Shown here: positions 25,109 through 37,100 of the stretch, in pieces
Numbering within the stretch: position 1 is the first letter of the stretch
Layout of the letters: each line of letters opens with the position of its first letter
The notes under the pieces: model-generated
Told to the model about the DNA's origin: nothing
What the model saw: the letters and a program-made list of their open reading frames with translations, nothing else
Databases searched by the model: none
Program-made: the position numbers and the translations under genes
Origin: Heligmosomoides polygyrus polygyrus
Lineage: Eukaryota > Nematoda > Chromadorea > Rhabditida > Heligmosomidae
Assembly (NCBI GenBank): GCA_947396885.1
Contig: OX377204.1
Span: forward strand, 19,909,706-19,973,705
Reading direction: 5' to 3'
DNA: 64,000 nucleotides

Positions 25109-26088
25109 ACACGACTCCCGATTCACTGGTCGTGTTCGCATGCGCCGCTGGACGGCGGTCCCTCCATCCCTCCTGTGACTACGGCATGCTGCGGGTGGCA
25201 CTACTCCAACGAGTGGCGGGCGGCAAAACTACTGGAGGTATGGGGAATCGAACCCCAGACTTCTCGCATGCAAAGCGAGCGCTCTACCCCTGAGCTATAC
25301 CCCCACACGACTCCCGATCCACTGGTCGTGTTCGCATGCGCCGCTGGACGGCGGTTTCTCCATCCCTCCTGCGACTACGGCATGCTGCGGGTGGCACTCC
25401 TCCAACAAGTGGCGGGCGGCAAAACTACTGGAGGTATGGGGAATCGAACCCCAGACTTCTCGCATGCAAAGCGAGCGCTCTACCCCTGAGCTATACCCCC
25501 ACACGACTCCCGATTCACTGGTCGTGTTCGCATGCGCCGCTGGACGGCGGTCTCTCCATCCCTCCTGCGACTACGGCATGCTGCGGGTGGCACTCCTCCA
25601 ACGAGTGGCGGGCGGCAAAACTACTGGAGGTATGGGGAATCGAACCCCAGACTTCTCGCATGCAAAGCGAGCGCTCTACCCCTGAGCTATACCCCCACAC
25701 GACTCCCGATTCACTGGTCGTGTTCGCATGCGCCGCTGGACGGCGGTTTCTCCATACCTCCTGCGACTACGGCATGCTGCGGGTGGCACTCCTCCAACGA
25801 GTGGCGGGCGGCAAAACTACTGGAGGTATGGGGAATCGAACCCCAGACTTCTCGCATGCAAAGCGAGCGCTCTACCCCTGAGCTATACCCCCACACGACT
25901 CCCGATTCACTGGTCGTGTTCGCATGCGCCGCTGGACGGCGGTCCCTCCATCCCTCCTGTGACTACGGCATGCTGCGGGTGGCACTACTCCAACGAGTGG
26001 CGGGCGGCAAAACTACTGGAGGTATGGGGAATCGAACCCCAGACTTCTCGCATGCAAAGCGAGCGCTCTACCCCTGAGCTATACCCCC

Positions 26089-28440
26089 ACACGACTCCCG
26101 ATCCACTGGTCGTGTTCGCATGCGCCGCTGGACGGCGGTTTCTCCATCCCTCCTGCGACTACGGCATGCTGCGGGTGGCACTCCTCCAACGAGTGGCGGG
26201 CGGCAAAACTACTGGAGGTATGGGGAATCGAACCCCAGACTTCTCGCATGCAAAGCGAGCGCTCTACCCCTGAGCTATACCCCCACACGACTCCCGATCC
26301 ACTGGTCGTGTTCGCATGCGCCGCTGGACGGCGGTCTCTCCATACGTCCTGCGACTACGGCATGCTGCGGGTGGCACTCCTCCAACGAGTGGCGGGCGGC
26401 AAAACTACTGGAGGTATGGGGAATCGAACCCCAGACTTCTCGCATGCAAAGCGAGCGCTCTACCCCTGAGCTATACCCCCACACGACTCCCGATCCACTG
26501 GTCGTGTTCGCATGCGCCGCTGGACGGCGGTCCCTCCATCCCTCCTGCGACTACGGCATGCTGCGGGTGGCACTCCTCCAACGAGTGGCGGGCGGCAAAA
26601 CTACTGGAGGTATGGGGAATCGAACCCCAGACTTCTCGCATGCAAAGCGAGCGCTCTACCCCTGAGCTATACCCCCACACGACTCCCGATTCACTGGTCG
26701 TGTTCGCATGCGCCGCTGGACGGCGGTCTCTCCATCCCTCCTGCGACTACGGCATGCTGCGGGAGGCACTCCTCCAACGAGTGGCGGGCGGCAAAACTAC
26801 TGGAGGTATGGGGAATCGAACCCCAGACTTCTCGCATGCAAAGCGAGCGCTCTACCCCTGAGCTATACCCCCACACGACTCCCGATTCACTGGTCGTGTT
26901 CGCATGCGCCGCTGGACGGCGGTCTCTCCATCCCTCCTGCGACTACGGCATGCTGCGGGTGGCACTCCTCCAACGAGTGGCCGGCGGCAAAACTACTGGA
27001 GGTATGGGGAATCGAACCCCAGACTTCTCGCATGCAAAGCGAGCGCTCTACCCCTGAGCTATACCCCCACACGACTCCCGATTCACTGGTCGTGTTCGCA
27101 TGCGCCGCTGGACGGCGGTCCCTCCATCCCTCCTGTGACTACGGCATGCTGCGGGTGGCACTACTCCAACGAGTGGCGGGCGGCAAAACTACTGGAGGTA
27201 TGGGGAATCGAACCCCAGACTTCTCGCATGAAAAGCGAGCGCTCTACCCCTCAGCTATACCCCCACACGACTCCCGATCCACTGGTCGTGTTCGCATGCG
27301 CCGCTGGACGGCGGTTTCTCCATCCCTCCTGCGACTACGGCATGCTGCGGGTGGCACTCCTCCAACGAGTGGCGGGCGGCAAAACTACTGGAGGTATGGG
27401 GAATCGAACCCCAGACTTCTCGCATGCAAAGCGAGCGCTCTACCCCTGAGCTATACCCCCACACGACTCCCGATCCACTGGTCGTGTTCGCATGCGCCGC
27501 TGGACGGCGGTCTCTCCATACGTCCTGCGACTACGGCATGCTGCGGGTGGCACTCCTCCAACGAGTGGCGGGCGGCAAAACTACTGGAGGTATGGGGAAT
27601 CGAACCCCAGACTTCTCGCATGCAAAGCGAGCGCTCTACCCCTGAGCTATACCCCCACACGACTCCCGATCCACTGGTCGTGTTCGCATGCGCCGCTGGA
27701 CGGCGGTCCCTCCATCCCTCCTGCGACTACGGCATGCTGCGGGTGGCACTCCTCCAACGAGTGGCGGGCGGCAAAACTACTGGAGGTATGGGGAATCGAA
27801 CCCCAGACTTCTCGCATGCAAAGCGAGCGCTCTACCCCTGAGCTATACCCCCACACGACTCCCGATTCACTGGTCGTGTTCGCATGCGCCGCTGGACGGC
27901 GGTCTCTCCATCCCTCCTGCGACTACGGCATGCTGCGGGAGGCACTCCTCCAACGAGTGGCGGGCGGCAAAACTACTGGAGGTATGGGGAATCGAACCCC
28001 AGACTTCTCGCATGCAAAGCGAGCGCTCTACCCCTGAGCTATACCCCCACACGACTCCCGATTCACTGGTCGTGTTCGCATGCGCCGCTGGACGGCGGTC
28101 TCTCCATCCCTCCTGCGACTACGGCATGCTGCGGGTGGCACTCCTCCAACGAGTGGCCGGCGGCAAAACTACTGGAGGTATGGGGAATCGAACCCCAGAC
28201 TTCTCGCATGCAAAGCGAGCGCTCTACCCCTGAGCTATACCCCCACACGACTCCCGATTCACTGGTCGTGTTCGCATGCGCCGCTGGACGGCGGTCCCTC
28301 CATCCCTCCTGTGACTACGGCATGCTGCGGGTGGCACTACTCCAACGAGTGGCGGGCGGCAAAACTACTGGAGGTATGGGGAATCGAACCCCAGACTTCT
28401 CGCATGCAAAGCGAGCGCTCTACCCCTGAGCTATACCCCC
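26089..28440 (-). repeat. two tandem 6-unit higher-order repeats (genes 110-115 and 116-121)
   Basis: The six-unit order of spacer types is TTTCTCCATCCC, TCTCTCCATACG, TCCCTCC, GCGGGAGGC, GTGGCCGGC, then TCCCTCC with CTGTGAC and CACTACTCC. It occurs twice in a row with a period of 1,176 bp. The same six-unit pair recurs at 31774-34125, 29 units further on. Confidence 0.82.
27193..27264 (-). tRNA. tRNA with alanine identity body but anticodon UUC (copy 115)
   Basis: The anticodon loop reads TTTTCAT instead of TTTGCAT, so G35 has become U and the anticodon (plus-strand 27230-27232) is UUC, which pairs with glutamate codon GAA. The acceptor stem with G3.U70 and A73, the B box and the TTTT terminator are unchanged. 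Alanyl-tRNA synthetase is known to ignore the anticodon, so this RNA would be expected to be charged with alanine and read GAA. A second private change, C13 to G (plus-strand 27252), makes a G.G mismatch in the D stem and alters the A box from TAGCTCAGG to TAGCTGAGG, which may reduce transcription or folding. The equivalent copies 121, 144 and 150 of the 6-unit repeat have the normal anticodon. Confidence 0.82.
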
Positions 28441-28564
28441 ACACGACTCCCGATCCACTGGTCGTGTTCGCATGCGCCGCTGGACGGCGGTCTCTCCATA
28501 CGTCCTGCGACTACGGCATGCTGCGGGTGGCACTCCTCCAACGAGTGGCGGGCGGCAAAACTAC

Positions 28565-28636
28565 TGGAGGTATGGGGAATCGAACCCCAGACTTCTCGCA
28601 TGCAAAGCGAGCGCTCTACCCCTGAGCTATTCCCCC
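28565..28636 (-). tRNA. tRNA-Ala(UGC) U6A variant, first of 9 copies
   Basis: The acceptor strand reads GGGGGAA instead of GGGGGTA, giving an A.A mismatch at pair 6-67. The same variant is at gene starts 34250, 39742, 41702, 42486, 47583, 49542, 50914 and 53241. In most cases the unit is followed by one with the spacer variant GACTACAGCATG, showing that a multi-unit segment was copied around the right half of the array. Confidence 0.82.
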
Positions 28637-31600
28637 ACACGACTCCCGATTCACTGGTCGTGTTCGCATGCGCCGCTGGACGGCGGTCTCTCCATCCCTC
28701 CTGCGACTACAGCATGCTGCGGGTGGCACTCCTCCAACGAGTGGCGGGCGGCAAAACTACTGGAGGTATGGGGAATCGAACCCCAGACTTCTCGCATGCA
28801 AAGCGAGCGCTCTACCCCTGAGCTATACCCCCACACGACTCCCGATTCACTGGTCGTGTTCGCATGCGCCGCTGCACGGCGGTCTCTCCATCCCTCCTGC
28901 GACTACAGCATGCTGCGGGTGGCACTCCTCCAACGAGTGGCGGGCGGCAAAACTACTGGAGGTATGGGGAATCGAACCCCAGACTTCTCGCATGCAAAGC
29001 GAGCGCTCTACCCCTGAGCTATACCCCCACACGACTCCCGATCCACTGGTCGTGTTCGCATGCGCCGCTGGACGGCGGTCCCTCCATCCCTCCTGCGACT
29101 ACGGCATGCTGCGGGAGGCACTCCTCCAACGAGTGGCGGGCGGCAAAACTACTGGAGGTATGGGGAATCGAACCCCAGACTTCTCGCATGCAAAGCGAGC
29201 GCTCTACCCCTGAGCTATACCCCCACACGACTCCCGATTCACTGGTCGTGTTCGCATGCGCCGCTGGACGGCGGTCCCTCCATCCCTCCTGCGACTACGG
29301 CATGCTGCGGGTGGCACTCCTCCAACGAGTGGCGGGCGGCAAAACTACTGGAGGTATGGGGAATCGAACCCCAGACTTCTCGCATGCAAAGCGAGCGCTC
29401 TACCCCTGAGCTATACCCCCACACGACTCCCGATTCACTGGTCGTGTTCGCATGCGCCGCTGGACGGCGGTCCCTCCATCCCTCCTGTGACTACGGCATG
29501 CTGCGGGTGGCACTACTCCAACGAGTGGCGGGCGGCAAAACTACTGGAGGTATGGGGAATCGAACCCCAGACTTCTCGCATGCAAAGCGAGCGCTCTACC
29601 CCTGAGCTATACCCCCACACGACTCCCGATCCACTGGTCGTGTTCGCATGCGCCGCTGGACGGCGGTTTCTCCATCCCTCCTGCGACTACGGCATGCTGC
29701 GGGTGGCACTACTCCAACGAGTGGCGGGCGGCAAAACTACTGGAGGTATGGGGAATCGAACCCCAGACTTCTCGCATGCAAAGCGAGCGCTCTACCCCTG
29801 AGCTATACCCCCACACGACTCCCGATCCACTGGGTCGTGTTCGCATGCGCCGCTGGACGGCGGTCTCTCCATACGTCCTGCGACTACGGCATGCTGCGGG
29901 TGGCACTCCTCCAACGAGTGGCGGGCGGCAAAACTACTGGAGGTATGGGGAATCGAACCCCAGACTTCTCGCATGCAAAGCGAGCGCTCTACCCCTGAGC
30001 TATACCCCCACACGACTCCCGATTCACTGGTCGTGTTCGCATGCGCCGCTGCACGGCGGTCTCTCCATCCCTCCTGCGACTACAGCATGCTGCGGGTGGC
30101 ACTCCTCCAACGAGTGGCGGGCGGCAAAACTACTGGAGGTATGGGGAATCGAACCCCAGACTTCTCGCATGCAAAGCGAGCGCTCTACCCCTGAGCTATA
30201 CCCCCACACGACTCCCGATTCACTGGTCGTGTTCGCATGCGCCGCTGGACGGCGGTCTCTCCATCCCTCCTGCGACTACGGCATGCTGCGGGAGGCACTC
30301 CTCCAACGAGTGGCGGGCGGCAAAACTACTGGAGGTATGGGGAATCGAACCCCAGACTTCTCGCATGCAAAGCGAGCGCTCTACCCCTGAGCTATACCCC
30401 CACACGACTCCCGATTCACTGGTCGTGTTCGCATGCGCCGCTGGACGGCGGTCCCTCCATCCCTCCTGCGACTACGGCATGCTGCGGGTGGCACTCCTCC
30501 AACGAGTGGCGGGCGGCAAAACTACTGGAGGTATGGGGAATCGAACCCCAGACCTCTCGCATGCAAAGCGAGCGCTCTACCCCTGAGCTATACCCCCACA
30601 CGACTCCCGATCCACTGGTCGTGTTCGCATGCGCCGCTGGACGGCGGTCCCTCCATCCCTCCTGCGACTACGGCATGCTGCGGGTGGCACTCCTCCAACG
30701 AGTGGCGGGCGGCAAAACTACTGGAGGTATGGGGAATCGAACCCCAGACCTCTCGCATGCAAAGCGAGCGCTCTACCCCTGAGCTATACCCCCACACGAC
30801 TCCCGATCCACTGGTCGTGTTCGCATGCGCCGCTGGACGGCGGTCCCTCCATCCCTCCTGCGACTACGGCATGCTGCGGGTGGCACTCCTCCAACGAGTG
30901 GCGGGCGGCAAAACTACTGGAGGTATGGGGAATCGAACCCCAGACTTCTCGCATGCAAAGCGAGCGCTCTACCCCTGAGCTATACCCCCACACGACTCCC
31001 GATTCACTGGTCGTGTTCGCATGCGCCGCTGGACGGCGGTCCCTCCATCCCTCCTGTGACTACGGCATGCTGCGGGTGGCACTACTCCAACAAGTGGCGG
31101 GCGGCAAAACTACTGGAGGTATGGGGAATCGAACCCCAGACTTCTCGCATGCAAAGCGAGCGCTCTACCCCTGAGCTATACCCCCACACGACTCCCGATT
31201 CACTGGTCGTGTTCGCATGCGCCGCTGGACGGCGGTCTCTCCATCCCTCCTGCGACTACGGCATGCTGCGGGTGGCACTCCTCCAACGAGTGGCGGGCGG
31301 CAAAACTACTGGAGGTATGGGGAATCGAACCCCAGACTTCTCGCATGCAAAGCGAGCGCTCTACCCCTGAGCTATACCCCCACACGACTCCCGATTCACT
31401 GGTCGTGTTCGCATGCGCCGCTGGACGGCGGTTTCTCCATACCTCCTGCGACTACGGCATGCTGCGGGTGGCACTCCTCCAACGAGTGGCGGGCGGCAAA
31501 ACTACTGGAGGTATGGGGAATCGAACCCCAGACTTCTCGCATGCAAAGCGAGCGCTCTACCCCTGAGCTATACCCCCACACGACTCCCGATTCACTGGTC

Positions 31601-31773
31601 GTGTTCGCATGCGCCGCTGGACGGCGGTCCCTCCATCCCTCCTGTGACTACGGCATGCTGCGGGTGGCACTACTCCAACGAGTGGCGGGCGGCAAAACTA
31701 CTGGAGGTATGGGGAATCGAACCCCAGACTTCTCGCATGCAAAGCGAGCGCTCTACCCCTGAGCTATACCCCC

Positions 31774-34125
31774 ACACGACTCCCGATCCACTGGTCGTGT
31801 TCGCATGCGCCGCTGGACGGCGGTTTCTCCATCCCTCCTGCGACTACGGCATGCTGCGGGTGGCACTCCTCCAACGAGTGGCGGGCGGCAAAACTACTGG
31901 AGGTATGGGGAATCGAACCCCAGACTTCTCGCATGCAAAGCGAGCGCTCTACCCCTGAGCTATACCCCCACACGACTCCCGATCCACTGGTCGTGTTCGC
32001 ATGCGCCGCTGGACGGCGGTCTCTCCATACGTCCTGCGACTACGGCATGCTGCGGGTGGCACTCCTCCAACGAGTGGCGGGCGGCAAAACTACTGGAGGT
32101 ATGGGGAATCGAACCCCAGACTTCTCGCATGCAAAGCGAGCGCTCTACCCCTGAGCTATACCCCCACACGACTCCCGATCCACTGGTCGTGTTCGCATGC
32201 GCCGCTGGACGGCGGTCCCTCCATCCCTCCTGCGACTACGGCATGCTGCGGGTGGCACTCCTCCAACGAGTGGCGGGCGGCAAAACTACTGGAGGTATGG
32301 GGAATCGAACCCCAGACTTCTCGCATGCAAAGCGAGCGCTCTACCCCTGAGCTATACCCCCACACGACTCCCGATTCACTGGTCGTGTTCGCATGCGCCG
32401 CTGGACGGCGGTCTCTCCATCCCTCCTGCGACTACGGCATGCTGCGGGAGGCACTCCTCCAACGAGTGGCGGGCGGCAAAACTACTGGAGGTATGGGGAA
32501 TCGAACCCCAGACTTCTCGCATGCAAAGCGAGCGCTCTACCCCTGAGCTATACCCCCACACGACTCCCGATTCACTGGTCGTGTTCGCATGCGCCGCTGG
32601 ACGGCGGTCTCTCCATCCCTCCTGCGACTACGGCATGCTGCGGGTGGCACTCCTCCAACGAGTGGCCGGCGGCAAAACTACTGGAGGTATGGGGAATCGA
32701 ACCCCAGACTTCTCGCATGCAAAGCGAGCGCTCTACCCCTGAGCTATACCCCCACACGACTCCCGATTCACTGGTCGTGTTCGCATGCGCCGCTGGACGG
32801 CGGTCCCTCCATCCCTCCTGTGACTACGGCATGCTGCGGGTGGCACTACTCCAACGAGTGGCGGGCGGCAAAACTACTGGAGGTATGGGGAATCGAACCC
32901 CAGACTTCTCGCATGCAAAGCGAGCGCTCTACCCCTGAGCTATACCCCCACACGACTCCCGATCCACTGGTCGTGTTCGCATGCGCCGCTGGACGGCGGT
33001 TTCTCCATCCCTCCTGCGACTACGGCATGCTGCGGGTGGCACTCCTCCAACGAGTGGCGGGCGGCAAAACTACTGGAGGTATGGGGAATCGAACCCCAGA
33101 CTTCTCGCATGCAAAGCGAGCGCTCTACCCCTGAGCTATACCCCCACACGACTCCCGATCCACTGGTCGTGTTCGCATGCGCCGCTGGACGGCGGTCTCT
33201 CCATACGTCCTGCGACTACGGCATGCTGCGGGTGGCACTCCTCCAACGAGTGGCGGGCGGCAAAACTACTGGAGGTATGGGGAATCGAACCCCAGACTTC
33301 TCGCATGCAAAGCGAGCGCTCTACCCCTGAGCTATACCCCCACACGACTCCCGATCCACTGGTCGTGTTCGCATGCGCCGCTGGACGGCGGTCCCTCCAT
33401 CCCTCCTGCGACTACGGCATGCTGCGGGTGGCACTCCTCCAACGAGTGGCGGGCGGCAAAACTACTGGAGGTATGGGGAATCGAACCCCAGACTTCTCGC
33501 ATGCAAAGCGAGCGCTCTACCCCTGAGCTATACCCCCACACGACTCCCGATTCACTGGTCGTGTTCGCATGCGCCGCTGGACGGCGGTCTCTCCATCCCT
33601 CCTGCGACTACGGCATGCTGCGGGAGGCACTCCTCCAACGAGTGGCGGGCGGCAAAACTACTGGAGGTATGGGGAATCGAACCCCAGACTTCTCGCATGC
33701 AAAGCGAGCGCTCTACCCCTGAGCTATACCCCCACACGACTCCCGATTCACTGGTCGTGTTCGCATGCGCCGCTGGACGGCGGTCTCTCCATCCCTCCTG
33801 CGACTACGGCATGCTGCGGGTGGCACTCCTCCAACGAGTGGCCGGCGGCAAAACTACTGGAGGTATGGGGAATCGAACCCCAGACTTCTCGCATGCAAAG
33901 CGAGCGCTCTACCCCTGAGCTATACCCCCACACGACTCCCGATTCACTGGTCGTGTTCGCATGCGCCGCTGGACGGCGGTCCCTCCATCCCTCCTGTGAC
34001 TACGGCATGCTGCGGGTGGCACTACTCCAACGAGTGGCGGGCGGCAAAACTACTGGAGGTATGGGGAATCGAACCCCAGACTTCTCGCATGCAAAGCGAG
34101 CGCTCTACCCCTGAGCTATACCCCC
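31774..34125 (-). repeat. two tandem 6-unit higher-order repeats (genes 139-144 and 145-150)
   Basis: This pair has the same unit order and 1,176-bp period as genes 110-121. Both pairs are followed by a TCTCTCCATACG unit carrying the U6A tRNA variant (copies 122 and 151). The longer segment 110-124 therefore corresponds to 139-153, displaced by 29 units plus 1 bp. Confidence 0.82.
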
Positions 34126-37100
34126 ACACGACTCCCGATCCACTGGTCGTGTTCGCATGCGCCGCTGGACGGCGGTCTCTCCATACGTCCTGCGACTACG
34201 GCATGCTGCGGGTGGCACTCCTCCAACGAGTGGCGGGCGGCAAAACTACTGGAGGTATGGGGAATCGAACCCCAGACTTCTCGCATGCAAAGCGAGCGCT
34301 CTACCCCTGAGCTATTCCCCCACACGACTCCCGATTCACTGGTCGTGTTCGCATGCGCCGCTGGACGGCGGTCTCTCCATCCCTCCTGCGACTACAGCAT
34401 GCTGCGGGTGGCACTCCTCCAACGAGTGGCGGGCGGCAAAACTACTGGAGGTATGGGGAATCGAACCCCAGACTTCTCGCATGCAAAGCGAGCGCTCTAC
34501 CCCTGAGCTATACCCCCACACGACTCCCGATTCACTGGTCGTGTTCGCATGCGCCGCTGCACGGCGGTCTCTCCATCCCTCCTGCGACTACAGCATGCTG
34601 CGGGTGGCACTCCTCCAACGAGTGGCGGGCGGCAAAACTACTGGAGGTATGGGGAATCGAACCCCAGACTTCTCGCATGCAAAGCGAGCGCTCTACCCCT
34701 GAGCTATACCCCCACACGACTCCCGATTCACTGGTCGTGTTCGCATGCGCCGCTGGACGGCGGTCTCTCCATCCCTCCTGCGACTACGGCATGCTGCGGG
34801 AGGCACTCCTCCAACGAGTGGCGGGCGGCAAAACTACTGGAGGTATGGGGAATCGAACCCCAGACTTCTCGCATGCAAAGCGAGCGCTCTACCCCTGAGC
34901 TATACCCCCACACGACTCCCGATTCACTGGTCGTGTTCGCATGCGCCGCTGGACGGCGGTCCCTCCATCCCTCCTGCGACTACGGCATGCTGCGGGTGGC
35001 ACTCCTCCAACGAGTGGCGGGCGGCAAAACTACTGGAGGTATGGGGAATCGAACCCCAGACCTCTCGCATGCAAAGCGAGCGCTCTACCCCTGAGCTATA
35101 CCCCCACACGACTCCCGATCCACTGGTCGTGTTCGCATGCGCCGCTGGACGGCGGTCCCTCCATCCCTCCTGCGACTACGGCATGCTGCGGGTGGCACTC
35201 CTCCAACGAGTGGCGGGCGGCAAAACTACTGGAGGTATGGGGAATCGAACCCCAGACCTCTCGCATGCAAAGCGAGCGCTCTACCCCTGAGCTATACCCC
35301 CACACGACTCCCGATCCACTGGTCGTGTTCGCATGCGCCGCTGGACGGCGGTCCCTCCATCCCTCCTGCGACTACGGCATGCTGCGGGTGGCACTCCTCC
35401 AACGAGTGGCGGGCGGCAAAACTACTGGAGGTATGGGGAATCGAACCCCAGACTTCTCGCATGCAAAGCGAGCGCTCTACCCCTGAGCTATACCCCCACA
35501 CGACTCCCGATTCACTGGTCGTGTTCGCATGCGCCGCTGGACGGCGGTCCCTCCATCCCTCCTGTGACTACGGCATGCTGCGGGTGGCACTACTCCAACG
35601 AGTGGCGGGCGGCAAAACTACTGGAGGTATGGGGAATCGAACCCCAGACTTCTCGCATGCAAAGCGAGCGCTCTACCCCTGAGCTATACCCCCACACGAC
35701 TCCCGATCCACTGGTCGTGTTCGCATGCGCCGCTGGACGGCGGTTTCTCCATCCCTCCTGCGACTACGGCATGCTGCGGGTGGCACTACTCCAACGAGTG
35801 GCGGGCGGCAAAACTACTGACTGGAGGTATGGGGAATCGAACCCCAGACTTCTCGCATGCAAAGCGAGCGCTCTACCCCTGAGCTATACCCCCACACGAC
35901 TCCCGATCCACTGGTCGTGTTCGCATGCGCCGCTGGACGGCGGTCTCTCCATACGTCCTGCGACTACGGCATGCTGCGGGTGGCACTCCTCCAACGAGTG
36001 GCGGGCGGCAAAACTACTGGAGGTATGGGGAATCGAACCCCAGACTTCTCGCATGCAAAGCGAGCGCTCTACCCCTGAGCTATACCCCCACACGACTCCC
36101 GATTCACTGGTCGTGTTCGCATGCGCCGCTGCACGGCGGTCTCTCCATCCCTCCTGCGACTACAGCATGCTGCGGGTGGCACTCCTCCAACGAGTGGCGG
36201 GCGGCAAAACTACTGGAGGTATGGGGAATCGAACCCCAGACTTCTCGCATGCAAAGCGAGCGCTCTACCCCTGAGCTATACCCCCACACGACTCCCGATT
36301 CACTGGTCGTGTTCGCATGCGCCGCTGGACGGCGGTCTCTCCATCCCTCCTGCGACTACGGCATGCTGCGGGAGGCACTCCTCCAACGAGTGGCGGGCGG
36401 CAAAACTACTGGAGGTATGGGGAATCGAACCCCAGACTTCTCGCATGCAAAGCGAGCGCTCTACCCCTGAGCTATACCCCCACACGACTCCCGATTCACT
36501 GGTCGTGTTCGCATGCGCCGCTGGACGGCGGTCCCTCCATCCCTCCTGCGACTACGGCATGCTGCGGGTGGCACTCCTCCAACGAGTGGCGGGCGGCAAA
36601 ACTACTGGAGGTATGGGGAATCGAACCCCAGACCTCTCGCATGCAAAGCGAGCGCTCTACCCCTGAGCTATACCCCCACACGACTCCCGATCCACTGGTC
36701 GTGTTCGCATGCGCCGCTGGACGGCGGTCCCTCCATCCCTCCTGCGACTACGGCATGCTGCGGGTGGCACTCCTCCAACGAGTGGCGGGCGGCAAAACTA
36801 CTGGAGGTATGGGGAATCGAACCCCAGACCTCTCGCATGCAAAGCGAGCGCTCTACCCCTGAGCTATACCCCCACACGACTCCCGATCCACTGGTCGTGT
36901 TCGCATGCGCCGCTGGACGGCGGTCCCTCCATCCCTCCTGCGACTACGGCATGCTGCGGGTGGCACTCCTCCAACGAGTGGCGGGCGGCAAAACTACTGG
37001 AGGTATGGGGAATCGAACCCCAGACTTCTCGCATGCAAAGCGAGCGCTCTACCCCTGAGCTATACCCCCACACGACTCCCGATTCACTGGTCGTGTTCGC

